A stretch of DNA of 45,707 nucleotides, taken from the NCBI GenBank assembly GCA_017848855.1, contig JAFIHF010000066.1, positions 1 to 45,707 on the forward strand, given 5' to 3'. Origin of the DNA: Rhodanobacter denitrificans (lineage in GTDB: Bacteria > Pseudomonadota > Gammaproteobacteria > Xanthomonadales > Rhodanobacteraceae). Below are positions 6,997 to 17,177 of this stretch, piece by piece (position 1 is the first letter of the stretch; each line of letters opens with the position of its first letter). A program made the translations under genes and the position numbers. The notes below the pieces were generated by a model, which saw only the letters and a list, made by a program, of their open reading frames with translations, had not been told where the DNA came from and made no database searches.

Positions 6997-8958
6997 ATGA
7001 TGTCTTCGCACAAGCTGCGCGCCGCGCTGGTCGCGGCGTGCCTGGGGTTGCCTGCGGCCGCCGCCGCGACCGACCTGATTCCGGTGGAAACCTTCGCCCG
7101 CCACGCCAGCATGTCGATGCCGCGGCTGTCGCCCGACGGCCAGCACATCGCGCTGCGCATGGACGATGGCGACAACCATGCGCTGCTGGTCTTCGACGTC
7201 GCCGACATGAGCAAGCCGGTCAGCATGCTGCGCATGCCGAAGTACGAACTGCCGGTCGACGTGGCATGGGTCAGCCCGACCCGGCTGGTGGTGGAGAAAG
7301 GCAAGCAGTTCGGCTCCATCGACCGCCCCATGGGCACCGGCGAGATCCTCGCCACCAACGTGGACGGCAGCCACCAGGACTACCTGTTCGGCTACCAGAG
7401 CGGTTACGGCACTCGCGGCGACACCCGCCAAGCCGACCACGGCTGGGGCACGATCGACGGCCTGCCGCCGAAGGCCAACGGCCACTTCTACCTCGGCGCG
7501 CAGCTCTGGAACGACGAGAACCACAGCCGCCTGTACGACGTGGATGCGGTGAGGAACGTGCGCCACCAGATCGGCGACATCGGCGTGGGCGGGCTCAGCT
7601 TCATGGTGGATCCCGAAGGCAAGGTGGAATTCGCCTACGGCACGAATCCCGATTTCGAATACGTGGCCTACCGGCGCATCGGCGACCGCTGGGCGCAGCT
7701 GGGCAAGGCACAGGCCGGCAAGCTGTTCGCCCCGTTCGCCACGGCTCCCGACGGCCAGCACATCTACGCCAGGTACAGTGCCGAAGGCGGCCCCGCCGCC
7801 CTGGTCGAGCAGCTTCCGGATGGCGCCGAGCGCAAAGTGCTGGCGAAGGACGACTTCGGCAACGTCGGCAACACGCAATGGACCGCCCCGCCGCTGCAGC
7901 CGTTCGCGGTGATCACCACCACCGGCACGCCGCGCCCGATCTACATCGACCCGTCCCTGCCGGCGGCGAAGCTGTACATGGCGATCAGCCAGAAATTCCC
8001 CGGCGAGTTCGTCGACTTCATCAACTTCAGCGAGGACGGCCGCGAGCTGCTGTTCTCCGTGAGCAGCGACCGCGACCCCGGCACCTGGTACCTGATCGAC
8101 ACCGAGCACTACAAGGTGCGCAAGCTGTTCGCGGCGGCGCCGTGGATCGACCCGGCGAAGATGGCCGAGCGCGTGCCGATGCGCTTCAAGGCCAGCGACG
8201 GCATGGAGCTGGAAGCCATCCTCACCGTGCCCAACGGCGTGCCGATGAACAAGCTGCCGATGGTGCTGCTGCCGCACGGCGGCCCGCATGGCCCGAGCGA
8301 CACCTGGTTCTTCGACGACGACGCGCAGTTCCTCGCCAGCCGCGGCTACCTGGTGCTGCAGGTGAACTACCGCGGTTCCGGCGGCCGCGGCACGAACTTC
8401 CAGGAGGCCGGCTACCTCCAGTGGGGCACGCGCATCCAGCAGGATCTGATCGACGGCGTGAAGTGGGCCGAGGCGCAGCAATACGCCGACCCGGACCGCG
8501 TCTGCGTGTACGGTGGCAGCTTCGGCGGCTACTCGGCGATGATGTCGGTGATCCGCGCGCCGAAGCTGTTCAAGTGCGCGATCGGCTACGCCGGCATCTA
8601 CGACCTGGCGATGATGTACAAGAAGGGCGACATCCGCACCAGCACCTTCGGCAAGAACTACCTCCACACCGTGATCGGCAAGGACGACGCCGCGCTGGAC
8701 GCGACCTCGCCCGACAAGCTGGCCGCGCAGATCGACGTGCCGGTGTTCCTGATCCACGGCGAGGCCGACCAGCGCGCGCCGTTCGCCCAGGCCAAGGCGA
8801 TGCGCGCCGCGCTGGACGCCGCGCACAAGCCCTACGAATGGATGGCCAAACCCGACGAGGGCCACGGCTTCTACACCGAGGCGAACAACGTGGAACGCCT
8901 GAGCCGCATGCAGGACTTCCTCGCCAAGTACATCGGCAAGGGCGCCACGCCGCCCTGA
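6997..8958 (+). CDS. Secreted S9-family prolyl oligopeptidase / acylaminoacyl-peptidase
   Basis: A 653-residue serine peptidase with an N-terminal signal peptide ending in an alanine run (PAAAAA). Residues to about 400 are a WD40/beta-propeller-like region. The C-terminal alpha/beta hydrolase domain carries the triad: Ser508 in GGSFGGYS, Asp591 in GEADQR and His623 in DEGHGF. S9 enzymes cleave short peptides; with the signal peptide it would act in the periplasm, plausibly feeding peptides to uptake systems such as the POT transporter at 18452. The start follows GGGGAG; a second ATG is immediately adjacent. A GC-rich palindrome (8985-9006) follows the stop. Confidence 0.93.
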   Translation: MMSSHKLRAALVAACLGLPAAAAATDLIPVETFARHASMSMPRLSPDGQHIALRMDDGDNHALLVFDVADMSKPVSMLRMPKYELPVDVAWVSPTRLVVEKGKQFGSIDRPMGTGEILATNVDGSHQDYLFGYQSGYGTRGDTRQADHGWGTIDGLPPKANGHFYLGAQLWNDENHSRLYDVDAVRNVRHQIGDIGVGGLSFMVDPEGKVEFAYGTNPDFEYVAYRRIGDRWAQLGKAQAGKLFAPFATAPDGQHIYARYSAEGGPAALVEQLPDGAERKVLAKDDFGNVGNTQWTAPPLQPFAVITTTGTPRPIYIDPSLPAAKLYMAISQKFPGEFVDFINFSEDGRELLFSVSSDRDPGTWYLIDTEHYKVRKLFAAAPWIDPAKMAERVPMRFKASDGMELEAILTVPNGVPMNKLPMVLLPHGGPHGPSDTWFFDDDAQFLASRGYLVLQVNYRGSGGRGTNFQEAGYLQWGTRIQQDLIDGVKWAEAQQYADPDRVCVYGGSFGGYSAMMSVIRAPKLFKCAIGYAGIYDLAMMYKKGDIRTSTFGKNYLHTVIGKDDAALDATSPDKLAAQIDVPVFLIHGEADQRAPFAQAKAMRAALDAAHKPYEWMAKPDEGHGFYTEANNVERLSRMQDFLAKYIGKGATPP

Positions 8959-8984
8959 TGATGCGCACGCATTGATCCGCGACG

Positions 8985-9006
8985 GGAAGGCGCTGCGGCG
9001 CCTTCC
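8985..9006 (+). terminator. Possible terminator hairpin after the S9 peptidase
   Basis: A 9-bp perfect stem GGAAGGCGC/GCGCCTTCC with a TGCG loop, followed by TCGTTTCC rather than a clean T-run. The rest of the 8959-9302 gap holds no recognisable gene; it is the leader of the TonB receptor gene and includes a T-rich patch around 9141-9152 that could belong to its promoter. Confidence 0.4.
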
Positions 9007-9302
9007 TCGTTTCCGCGCACGCAATTTCATGTTCGCGCCATGCCACCCGCATCGCCGCAGGCATTCGCACGATCTTGCGATGCCGTCGTCGCAGCCGAAA
9101 TGCCGCCACGAAATCGCTGCGTGGCGGCTTGCGAAAACGTTCTTTTTTCCTTAACGTCGACGCCACATCGTCCCTTCCCCAAGCTCGACGATGCCGTGGT
9201 GCGCAAGCCCTCCCCAGGCGAGGCGCGCCGTCTTGAAAGACCTCGAATGTCGACGCTCCGCGCCGGCACAGGGGTCGTTTTCGCCCGGAGTTTCCCTACA
9301 AC

Positions 9303-12164
9303 ATGAAGAACAAGACACTGCTGGCTTCGGCCATTGCGGCAGCACTCGTGCTGAACGCGTGGTCGGCCTCGGCGCAGGACGCTGCCGCCCAGAACAACAA
9401 CAACGCATCCGCCACGCCCGCCAAGGCCAGGAACCTGGAGACGGTCACCGTCACCGGTTCGCGCATCCGCAGCGTGGACGTGGAAACGGCGCAACCCGTC
9501 GTGTCGCTCGACCGCAAGCAGATCGCCGCCACCGGCCTCACCAACGTCAGCGACGTGCTGCAGCGCATCGTCGCCGCCAACTCGCCCGACATCACGCCGC
9601 AGGACACGCTGTCCTCCGGACCCTCGGTGGGCGGCACCTACACCAGCCTGCGCAATCTCGGCTCGGCCCGCACCCTGGTGCTGGTCGACGGTCGCCGCTG
9701 GAGCACCGACATCAACGGCCTCACCGACCTGTCGACCATCCCCACCTCGATCATCGAGCGCATCGAAGTGCTGAAGGACGGCGCCTCCTCGATCTACGGC
9801 TCCGACGCGATCGGCGGCGTGGTGAACATCATCACCCGCGACCACTACGACGGCGCCGAGGCGAACGCGTACTACGGCCAGAACCAGCAGGGCGACGGCC
9901 AGCAGCAGGCCTACAACTTCACCTTCGGCACCCACAACGACAAGTCCAGCACGGTCTTCACCGCCAGCTACCAGAACACCGACGCGATCTGGGACAGCAA
10001 GCGCGCGCTGACCCGCTACGCCTACGGCCCGCGCCACGCCGAAGACGGCTGGGGCCAGGGCCCGTGGGGCCGCGTGGTCGATCCGAGCGACAAGAGCCGG
10101 AGCTGGGTGTTCAACCACGACGGCAGCAACACCGCCGACCTCGGCAACTACCACCTGTACGATCCGAACAGCAACGCGGACAAGTACAACTCCCAGTCCG
10201 ACATGACCTTCCGCGCGCCCACGCGCCTGAAGAACCTGTTCGTGCAGGAGCGCTACAACCTCACCGACAGCATCACGCTGCACGCCACCGGCAACTACAG
10301 CGAGCGCACCTCGTCCTCGCAGCTGGCCGGCTATCCGTTCCGCACCGACGGCAACCGCAAGGTCTACATCTCCAAGGACAACGCGTTCAACCCGTTCCCC
10401 GGCCAGGACGTGACCTTCTACCGCCGCACGGTGGAAATGCCGCGCGTCACCCGCAGCAACGTGAAGATGTCGCACTTCAACCTCGGCGCCGAGGGCTACT
10501 TCAGCCTGGGCAGCCAGGAGTGGAGCTGGGACGCCAACTACAGCTACTCCAAGGCCGACCTCAACCAGCTCACCACCGGCAACCTCAACCTGCTGAACGC
10601 GCAGAAGGCGCTGGGCCCGACCGCCGTCGTCAACGGCCAGGTCGTCTGCGCGAACGCCGACGATCGCGCCAACGGCTGCGTGCCGTGGAACGTACTGGCC
10701 GGCCCGGGCGCCACCACCGATGCCGTGCGCAACTACGTGCAGGCCATCGAGCAGGCTTCCGCGCTCAGCACCACGCGCGACTTCGCCGCCAACGTCAGCG
10801 GCGGCCTGTTCGACCTGCCGGCCGGCACCGTGAACATGGCCCTGGGCGTGGAGCATCGCCGCCTGGCCGGCTCGTTCACCCCCGACCAGTTCGCCTCCTC
10901 CGGCTACTCCACCGACCTGGCCAGCGCGCCGACCAACGGCAAGTACACCACCAACGAGGCCTACGCCGAGCTCGACGTGCCGGTGCTGCAGGGCCTGCCG
11001 GGCGCGCAGGAGCTGGCCGTCAACCTCGCCAGCCGCTACTCGCACTACAGCAACTTCGGCAGCACCACCAACAACAAGTACAGCTTCCGCTGGAAGCCGA
11101 TCGCCGACCTGCTGGTGCGCGGCACCTACGCCGAGGGCTTCCGCGCCCCCACGCTGAGCGACCTCTACGGCGGCACCGGCCAGAGCTTCGAGACCTTCCT
11201 CGACCCCTGCGACAGCGCCTACGGCGCGTCGGCCTCCAACCCCGGCGTGGCTGCGGCCTGCAAGGCGGCGGGCGTGCCGGCGGGCTACCGCCAGGTCGAC
11301 CAGGCCGGCAAGCTGATCAGCAGCAACGCCGGCGGCCAGACGCCGACCCCGTTCCTGTCCGGCTCCAACCCGAACCTGAAGCCCGAAACCTCGACCACCC
11401 GCACCGTGGGCCTGGTGTACAGCCCGCACTACGTGCCGGGCCTCGACTTCACGCTGGACTACTACCGGATCAACGTGAAGAACACGATCCAGTCGGTGGT
11501 GGCCTCGGACATCCTCAACTACTGCTACGTGCAGAACGATCCGAGCTTCTGCAGCCGCTTCACCCGCGACGGCAGCGGCGCCATCACCAGTCTGAACGAG
11601 AGCATGGCCAACCTCGGCAAGCTCGAGACCTCGGGCTACGACTTCGGCGCGCACTACCGCCTGCCGCAGCTGCCCTACGGCCAGTTCGCGGTCGCACTGG
11701 AAAGCTCGTACCTGACCAAGTACGACATCACCAACGGCCCCGGCCAGCCGACCCAGGGCATGGCCGGCATGATCTCCGGCACCAGCGGCCTGTATCGCCT
11801 GCGCGCGAACCTCTCGCTGGACTGGAGCCTCGGCAACTTCGGCGCCACCTGGACCGTGCGTTACTACGGCGGCCTGCGCGACGCCTGCTGGGACGCGAGC
11901 ACGGAGTGCAACCAGCCGAACTACACCAACCCGTGGATCGGCACCGTCGGCGCCAGCAACAAGGGCGCCGTGGCGTTCAACGACGCGCAGTTCCGCTACA
12001 AGCTGCCGTGGAACGCCGCCGTCAGCGTGGGCGTGAACAACCTCTTCAACAAGAAGGGGCCGTTCTACTACAACGTCGCCGCCGCCGGCAGCGGCAGCCC
12101 GCCGTACATGCCCGCGTTCGACATCGACCGCTACTTCTACGTGTCGTACAACCAGAAGTTCTGA
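9303..12164 (+). CDS. TonB-dependent outer-membrane receptor (953 aa)
   Basis: A TonB-dependent receptor for active import across the outer membrane; the substrate cannot be read from sequence. It has a signal peptide (LNAWSASAQ), a TonB-box-like [10 protein letters not shown] at about residues 43-52, a plug domain ([47 protein letters not shown]), a long beta-barrel, and a final strand ending in FYVSYNQKF with C-terminal Phe, as needed for Bam recognition. This plug style (short linker, [21 protein letters not shown]) is the iron-independent, nutrient-type class abundant in Lysobacterales. An intrinsic terminator follows at 12191. Confidence 0.94.
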   Translation: MKNKTLLASAIAAALVLNAWSASAQDAAAQNNNNASATPAKARNLETVTVTGSRIRSVDVETAQPVVSLDRKQIAATGLTNVSDVLQRIVAANSPDITPQDTLSSGPSVGGTYTSLRNLGSARTLVLVDGRRWSTDINGLTDLSTIPTSIIERIEVLKDGASSIYGSDAIGGVVNIITRDHYDGAEANAYYGQNQQGDGQQQAYNFTFGTHNDKSSTVFTASYQNTDAIWDSKRALTRYAYGPRHAEDGWGQGPWGRVVDPSDKSRSWVFNHDGSNTADLGNYHLYDPNSNADKYNSQSDMTFRAPTRLKNLFVQERYNLTDSITLHATGNYSERTSSSQLAGYPFRTDGNRKVYISKDNAFNPFPGQDVTFYRRTVEMPRVTRSNVKMSHFNLGAEGYFSLGSQEWSWDANYSYSKADLNQLTTGNLNLLNAQKALGPTAVVNGQVVCANADDRANGCVPWNVLAGPGATTDAVRNYVQAIEQASALSTTRDFAANVSGGLFDLPAGTVNMALGVEHRRLAGSFTPDQFASSGYSTDLASAPTNGKYTTNEAYAELDVPVLQGLPGAQELAVNLASRYSHYSNFGSTTNNKYSFRWKPIADLLVRGTYAEGFRAPTLSDLYGGTGQSFETFLDPCDSAYGASASNPGVAAACKAAGVPAGYRQVDQAGKLISSNAGGQTPTPFLSGSNPNLKPETSTTRTVGLVYSPHYVPGLDFTLDYYRINVKNTIQSVVASDILNYCYVQNDPSFCSRFTRDGSGAITSLNESMANLGKLETSGYDFGAHYRLPQLPYGQFAVALESSYLTKYDITNGPGQPTQGMAGMISGTSGLYRLRANLSLDWSLGNFGATWTVRYYGGLRDACWDASTECNQPNYTNPWIGTVGASNKGAVAFNDAQFRYKLPWNAAVSVGVNNLFNKKGPFYYNVAAAGSGSPPYMPAFDIDRYFYVSYNQKF

Positions 12165-12190
12165 GTTCCCCCGAACCGGACACCTCGAGG

Positions 12191-12218
12191 GCGGGCCCGC
12201 AAGGGCCCGCTTTTTTTT
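12191..12218 (+). terminator. Intrinsic terminator after the first TonB receptor
   Basis: An 8-bp GC stem (GCGGGCCC/GGGCCCGC) with a GCAA loop followed directly by eight T residues: a textbook rho-independent terminator 26 bp beyond the stop codon. Confidence 0.92.
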
Positions 12219-12325
12219 GCGTCGCTTCGTCCGAATGGCACGGCACTTGGGCGCCACTCCCCACACCCAGCCGCCTGCCAACCCATCGGCCGCCAGACCA
12301 TTCGCCGGCGTATCGCAAGATATCG

Positions 12326-12354
12326 TTGAATATTTGTTACGTCCAAGTTATGTT
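12326..12354 (+). promoter_or_regulatory. Candidate sigma70 promoter for the second TonB receptor
   Basis: TTGAAT and TATGTT are separated by exactly 17 bp in a locally AT-rich patch of otherwise GC-rich DNA. Each hexamer matches consensus at 4 of 6 positions. It would give a leader of about 170 nt that includes the hairpins at 12436-12480. Confidence 0.4.
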
Positions 12355-12435
12355 TCGAGCATGGCGTAAAACCGTACGTTCAAAACTTGCGATTTGCGCC
12401 CTTGCCTCGCTGGCCTGCGCCCCGCAGCTGGCGAA

Positions 12436-12480
12436 GCGGTGCACCGCAGTTCATGCATAAACGCATGAAGCTGCGTTTTT
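12436..12480 (+). promoter_or_regulatory. Attenuator-like hairpins in the leader of the second TonB receptor
   Basis: A 12-bp stem with one bulge (12445-12475, loop ATAAAC) is followed by TTTTT, giving an intrinsic terminator upstream of the coding region. An alternative palindrome, GCGGTGCACCGC at 12436-12447, overlaps the first three bases of the terminator's 5' arm, so the two helices compete at that edge. This is the layout expected of a conditional leader terminator, although the signal is unknown. The coding start is 52 nt after the T-run. Confidence 0.5.
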
Positions 12481-12531
12481 CACTGGGGAATTCTCCGGCC
12501 CTGCCGGAACCACTTGGGGAGTTAAGCATTC

Positions 12532-15500
12532 ATGAGTAATCGCAAGACCCTTTCCACGCACGGCCTGCGCCACACGACCCTGGCGCTGAGTCTGGGCCTC
12601 GGCCTCGGCTTGGTTGGCGCGCCCGTGCAGGCGCAGAACGTCACCGGCGCCATCTTCGGCCAGATCTCGGGCCAGCACGGCGACACGGTGAGCATCCGCA
12701 ACGTGAACACCGGTTTCGAGCGTTCGGTGCCCGTCGACAGCGCCGGCCGCTATCGCATCAGCTCGCTGCCGACCGGCGACTACACCGTCACCCTGAAGAA
12801 CAACGGCCAGGCCGTCAGCTCGCGCGACCACGTGATGGTGACCATCGCCGGCGGCACGGAAGTGTCCTTCGGTGGCGCCGCTCCGGCGGGCACCAAGAAT
12901 CTCGAGGGCGTCTCGGTGGTGGCTTCCGCGCTGCCGGCGATCGACGTCTCTGCGGTCGACACCCGTACCGTCATGACCGCAGAACAGTTGCAGAAGCTGC
13001 CGGTGGGTCGTGACATCTCGTCCGTCGCCCTGCTGGCGCCCGGCGTCATCCAGGGCTCCAGCTACGCCGCCGCGCCGAGCTTCGGTGGTTCGGCCGCATC
13101 CGAGAACGCCTACTACATCAACGGCTATCCGACCACCAACCCGCTGAGCTCGATCGGCTTCTCGAACCTGCCGTTCGATGCCATCGACCAGGAACAGGTG
13201 CTCACCGGCGGCTATGGCGCCGAGTTCGGCCGCTCCACCGGCGGCGTGATCAACATCGTGACCAAGCGCGGCACCAACAAGTGGAAGGCCGGCGTCTACT
13301 CGGTCTGGTCGCCGGAATCGCTGCGCTCCACGCCGCACAACATCAACTTCGCCAATACCGGCTTCTACGGCCCCGGCAGCAAGACGCCGACCGACGGCAC
13401 GCTTTACCTGAATCGCGCGCATGCGCAGTACTGGACGTCCACGGTGGGCGCCTATATCAGCGGACCGCTGATCGAGGACAAGCTGTTCTTCTACGCGGAC
13501 CTGGAAATGAACCGCCAGAAAGGCAACAGCGTCCGCTACTACTCGAACTCCTCGGCCACGCAGCTCAAGCAGGGCTGGAGCGACTACAGCTACAAGAAGC
13601 CGCGCTGGACGGCGAAGATCGACTGGAACATCAACGACAGCAACATCCTCGAGCTGACGGGCGTCTCCGACAAGACGCAGTACGACGGCAAGTACTCGCC
13701 GTACAGCTACGTCACCGACAGCCACACCGACAACCAGACTGCTGGTTCCTACACCAAGGACGGTGGTGAGCTGTATGTCGGCAAGTACACCGGCTATGTC
13801 ACCGACGACCTGACCGTGACCGCGTTGTACGGCACGCAGCGGATCGACCACTACAGCTCCCCGTGGCACTATGACCCGAGCTGCCCGTACATCTCCTCCA
13901 GCTCGCTGACGCAGGCACCGGGCCTGAACTACACCAGCTGCCAGTCGACCACCTCCAAGGTGCTGGTGCCGAAGGCGCACGACAAGACCTATGGCGGCCG
14001 CTTCGACGTCGAGTACCGCATCGGTGACCACGACATCCGCGTAGGCTTTGACAAGCAGACGGCGCTGTCGCTGACCGGCAGCGCCTACCCCGGCGGCTAC
14101 GGCTGGATCTATGGCTGGCAGGCGAAGCCGGGCGACCCGATCGACGCCGGCCACGGCGTGAGTTCGCCGGCCTCGGCTGGCGGCCTCGGTACGCAGGGCT
14201 ACTACGTCGAGCGCTACTACAGCACCCAGCTCGCCAACGTGAAGACCGATCAGTCCGCGCAGTACATCGAAGACCGCTGGCAGGTGAACGATCGCGTGCT
14301 GCTGTCACTCGGCCTGCGCAACGAACAGTTCACCAACTACAACGGCAACAACCAGCCGTTCGCGTCCCAGCGCCACCAGCTGGCGCCACGCCTGGGCGTG
14401 TCGTGGGATGTGTTCGGCGACTCCACGCTGAAAGTATTCGCCAACGCCGGCCGCTATCATCTGGCGATGCCGAACAACGTCGCCGTGCGCGGCGCCTCCG
14501 GTTCGCTGATCACCAGCGAATACTTCACCTACACCGGCGTCGACCCGAAGACCGGCGCCCCCACGGGCCTCACCCCGGTCGCCGTGGACCGCAGCAAGGG
14601 CTACACCTGCGGTAACACCAATGCGATCTCGTCCAACCTCGAGTGCGGCGAAGCCCCCGACCCGCGCACGGTGGCGGCCAAGGGCATGAAGGCGCACTTC
14701 CAGGATGAATACATCCTGGGCGCGGAATACCAGTTGACCCCGTCTTACACGGTCGGCGCCAAGGCCACGGTGCGCAAGCTGCGCAGCGCGATCGACGACA
14801 CCTGCACGCCGGCGCTCGGCGGCGCGTGCTTCCTGTTCAACCCGGGCCAGGCAAACACCTTCCTGGAAGAGCAGGCCGACGGCAGCTTCAAGGAAGCGAC
14901 CTACTCCAACGCCCAGCTCGGTTTCCCCCGGCTGAAGCGCAAGTACGCCGCGTTGGATCTGTTCGTGGAGCACCCGTTTGCCGACAACTGGTACGGCAAG
15001 ATCGACTACACCTTCTCGCACAACTACGGCAACACCGAGGGTCAGCTCAGCTCCGACCTGGATACCGGCAGCGGCGGTCAATCGGACGTGTCGACCACCC
15101 AGGACTGGGACCTGCCGCAGTTGATGGTGGGCTCCAATGGCACGCTGCCGAACAACCGTTGGCACCAACTCCGTGCGTTCGGCTACTACCAGCTCAGCAA
15201 GGAATGGCGTTTTGGCGCCACTGCGCAAATCGCCTCCGGCCGCCCGCTCAGCTGCACCAGCTTCTGGCCCAACACCAGCGACAAGGTCTACAACAGTTCG
15301 ACCTACCACTACTGCGGCCTGCCGATCGCCGGCTCCACCGGCTACGTGTACACCCCGCGCGGCACCAGCGGTACCACACCGTGGACCTACAAGCTGGACC
15401 TCAACGTGGCGTACTCGCCGGCGTGGGCGGACAACAAGCTCACCCTGCAGATGGATGTGTTCAACATCCTCAACAAGCAGACCCCGCTGTACTACAACAC

Positions 15501-15603
15501 GCGCTACGCCAGCAACCGCTCGACGGTGAACCCGCTGTACATGCGTGTGCTGGACTACTCCAGCCCACGCACGGTTCGCTTCACGGCGCGCTACGACTTC
15601 TAA
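12532..15603 (+). CDS. Oar-like TonB-dependent receptor with N-terminal carboxypeptidase-regulatory-like domain (1023 aa)
   Basis: An outer-membrane receptor of the Oar-like class. After the signal peptide (ends GAPVQAQ), residues about 38-105 form a carboxypeptidase-regulatory-like beta-sandwich (GAIFGQISGQHGDTVSIRN, RYRISSLPTGDYTVTL). A plug domain follows (VVASALPAIDVS, then QLQKLPVGRDISSVALLAPGV, and GGYGAEFGRSTGGVINIVTKRGTN), then a large barrel with tyrosine-rich strands ending in ARYDF. Homologues in Xanthomonads and myxobacteria are implicated in import or export of large substrates and in social or adhesion traits; the actual substrate is unknown. A terminator lies downstream at 15665. 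Confidence 0.93.
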   Translation: MSNRKTLSTHGLRHTTLALSLGLGLGLVGAPVQAQNVTGAIFGQISGQHGDTVSIRNVNTGFERSVPVDSAGRYRISSLPTGDYTVTLKNNGQAVSSRDHVMVTIAGGTEVSFGGAAPAGTKNLEGVSVVASALPAIDVSAVDTRTVMTAEQLQKLPVGRDISSVALLAPGVIQGSSYAAAPSFGGSAASENAYYINGYPTTNPLSSIGFSNLPFDAIDQEQVLTGGYGAEFGRSTGGVINIVTKRGTNKWKAGVYSVWSPESLRSTPHNINFANTGFYGPGSKTPTDGTLYLNRAHAQYWTSTVGAYISGPLIEDKLFFYADLEMNRQKGNSVRYYSNSSATQLKQGWSDYSYKKPRWTAKIDWNINDSNILELTGVSDKTQYDGKYSPYSYVTDSHTDNQTAGSYTKDGGELYVGKYTGYVTDDLTVTALYGTQRIDHYSSPWHYDPSCPYISSSSLTQAPGLNYTSCQSTTSKVLVPKAHDKTYGGRFDVEYRIGDHDIRVGFDKQTALSLTGSAYPGGYGWIYGWQAKPGDPIDAGHGVSSPASAGGLGTQGYYVERYYSTQLANVKTDQSAQYIEDRWQVNDRVLLSLGLRNEQFTNYNGNNQPFASQRHQLAPRLGVSWDVFGDSTLKVFANAGRYHLAMPNNVAVRGASGSLITSEYFTYTGVDPKTGAPTGLTPVAVDRSKGYTCGNTNAISSNLECGEAPDPRTVAAKGMKAHFQDEYILGAEYQLTPSYTVGAKATVRKLRSAIDDTCTPALGGACFLFNPGQANTFLEEQADGSFKEATYSNAQLGFPRLKRKYAALDLFVEHPFADNWYGKIDYTFSHNYGNTEGQLSSDLDTGSGGQSDVSTTQDWDLPQLMVGSNGTLPNNRWHQLRAFGYYQLSKEWRFGATAQIASGRPLSCTSFWPNTSDKVYNSSTYHYCGLPIAGSTGYVYTPRGTSGTTPWTYKLDLNVAYSPAWADNKLTLQMDVFNILNKQTPLYYNTRYASNRSTVNPLYMRVLDYSSPRTVRFTARYDF

Positions 15604-15623
15604 GTCGTCATTGCTGGCACCTC

Positions 15624-15652
15624 GCATCCGCCCGGCTCACCCGGGCGGATGC
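15624..15652. repeat. Palindrome downstream of the Oar-like receptor
   Basis: A perfect 12-bp stem (GCATCCGCCCGG) with a CTCAC loop, 20 bp after the stop and just ahead of the intrinsic terminator; probably part of the 3' end structure of this transcript. Confidence 0.6.
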
Positions 15653-15664
15653 ACTCCCCGGAAC

Positions 15665-15691
15665 CCGCCGAAGCAATTCGGCGGTTTTTTT
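15665..15691 (+). terminator. Intrinsic terminator after the Oar-like receptor
   Basis: An 8-bp stem CCGCCGAA/TTCGGCGG with GCAA loop, followed by seven T residues. Confidence 0.92.
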
Positions 15692-15783
15692 GTTGCTGCA
15701 TGCACCGTCATCGCAGTCGGCCGGTTCGCGGCAAACGACGCGAAAGTTGCGGGCTCACCCCAACGGCGAACCCGCAAGTGAAG

Positions 15784-16287
15784 TCAAAGCAACACCGGCC
15801 GATCCGGCAGTTCGTCCGCCCGCGGCTTGCCGTCGCTGGGAAAGTGCCGCCGCAGCAGGGCATGCACGTCGGCGATGCCTTGCAGGCTGCCTTCGCGCCA
15901 CTGGCCGCGCGCATAGGCGTCGCGCATGTGCGTGCAGACCGCGGCCCATTCCCCGGCGGCCACGTGGCGGGCGATGCCGCGGTCGGCGACGACTTCGATG
16001 CGGTGCTCGGCCAGGAGCACGTAGAGCAGCACGCCGTTGTTGTGTTCGGTGTCCCACACCTTGAGCTGGCCGAACACCTGGCGTGCGCGCGTGGTCGCGT
16101 CCAGCCCGGCCAGCACCGCCAGCGGCGACAGGCGCGACTCCACCGCCATGCGCACTTCACCGCGATGAGTGCGTTCGCCGGCCGCGACCGCGGCGGCGAT
16201 TTCGTCGAGCAGGCGGGCGGGAAAACGGCGATGCAGCTGGAACCAGCCTTCGCCGAGGTTCATCAGCAGGCGTTGCGTGCACGTCAT
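15784..16287 (-). CDS. TPM-domain protein (second TPM gene, soluble)
   Basis: A 167-residue protein with the TPM (YgcG/Psb32-like) fold: a helical N-terminus (RLLMNLGEGWFQLHRRFP), then GEVRMAVESRL, RARQVFGQLKVWDTEHNNGVLLYVLLAEHRIEVVADRGI and a C-terminal helical segment. No signal peptide or membrane segment is evident. It is third in the LemA-TPM-TPM cluster, starting 1 nt after the stop of the preceding gene (TGA-G-ATG). This trio recurs in many bacteria; the biochemical role is not established. The start was set by the tight junction. Confidence 0.88.
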   Translation of the reverse strand: MTCTQRLLMNLGEGWFQLHRRFPARLLDEIAAAVAAGERTHRGEVRMAVESRLSPLAVLAGLDATTRARQVFGQLKVWDTEHNNGVLLYVLLAEHRIEVVADRGIARHVAAGEWAAVCTHMRDAYARGQWREGSLQGIADVHALLRRHFPSDGKPRADELPDRPVLL

Positions 16288-16288
16288 C

Positions 16289-17176
16289 TCACCAGCTCCC
16301 CGAGGCGCCGCCGCCGTTGAAGCTGCCGCCGCCTCCGCTGAAACCGCCACCGCCACCGAAGCCGCCGCCTCCGCCGAAGCCGCCGCCGCCACCCCAGCCA
16401 CCGAAGCCGCCCCAGCCACCGCCGCCGATCGAGCGGCCGGCGCCGGCGGGCAGCAGCATCAGCAGGCCGCCCACGATGCCGCCGAAGATGCCCATGCCCA
16501 CGGAGGCCATCAGCCAGAACAGGCCGCCGATGACCAGGCCGCCCAACGGCGCACGCACCAGCGCAGGCGCGCGGCCCAGCATGCCGCGCAGGAAGATCCA
16601 GGCGAAGAAGCCGACGCCCAGCAAGCTGTTGAGGTCCAGGCCACGCCGCTCCTGCGGCGCGCCCTGCACCGGCGCCGGCAGCGGTTCGCCGTCGATCAGC
16701 AGGGTGAGCGCGCCCACCGCGTCGCCGATGCCGCCGGCGTAGTCGCCGGTGCGGAATTTCGGCGCGAGGTATTCGCGGATGATGCGCGCCGCGGCGGCGT
16801 CGGGGATCGCCCCTTCCAGCCCCGCGCCCACCTCGATGCGCACCTGGCGGTCGTCCTTGGCGACGAGCAGCAACACGCCGTCGTCGATGCCCTTGCGGCC
16901 CACCTTGTTCGCCATCGACACGTCCAGCGAATAGCTGTCGATGTCCTGCGGCTTGGTGCTGCCCACCATCAGCACGACGAGTTGGGCGCCCTTGGCTTTT
17001 TCCAGGGCGACCAGCTTCGCATCGAGCTCGTCCACCTGCTGCGCGCTGAGCGTGCCGGTGAGGTCGGTGACGTGCCGCGTGAGCTTGGGCACCGTGGCGT
17101 CGGCATGCAGCAGGGCCGGCAGCAGCAGCGCCGCCAGCAGCCATGCCCACAGCGCCCGCGGGCGGCGCGATGTCAT
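16289..17176 (-). CDS. Membrane-anchored TPM-domain protein with glycine-rich tail (YgcG family)
   Basis: A 295-residue protein: signal peptide (LLLPALLHADA), a TPM domain at about residues 30-160 (VTDLTGTLSAQQVDELDAKL, QLVVLMVGST, GIDDGVLLLVAKDDRQVRIEVGAGLEG, FRTGDYAGGIGDAV), two hydrophobic segments at about 185-245, and a roughly 45-residue C-terminal Gly/Phe/Trp/Ser-rich tail. YgcG-family proteins lie in the periplasm and inner membrane; a chaperone-like or phosphatase role has been proposed for TPM domains. It is joined to LemA upstream and the soluble TPM gene downstream by identical TGA-G-ATG junctions, so all three are surely one transcript. Confidence 0.9.
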   Translation of the reverse strand: MTSRRPRALWAWLLAALLLPALLHADATVPKLTRHVTDLTGTLSAQQVDELDAKLVALEKAKGAQLVVLMVGSTKPQDIDSYSLDVSMANKVGRKGIDDGVLLLVAKDDRQVRIEVGAGLEGAIPDAAAARIIREYLAPKFRTGDYAGGIGDAVGALTLLIDGEPLPAPVQGAPQERRGLDLNSLLGVGFFAWIFLRGMLGRAPALVRAPLGGLVIGGLFWLMASVGMGIFGGIVGGLLMLLPAGAGRSIGGGGWGGFGGWGGGGGFGGGGGFGGGGGFSGGGGSFNGGGASGSW

Positions 17177-17177
17177 C

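Noticed and set aside
9027-12281. 1084-residue minus-strand ORF, and similar giant ORFs at 18362-22168 (-) and 29252-32698 (+)
   Set aside because: Shadows of well-supported genes on the other strand in high-GC DNA; composition is Val/Ala/Arg/His-rich with no recognisable domain.
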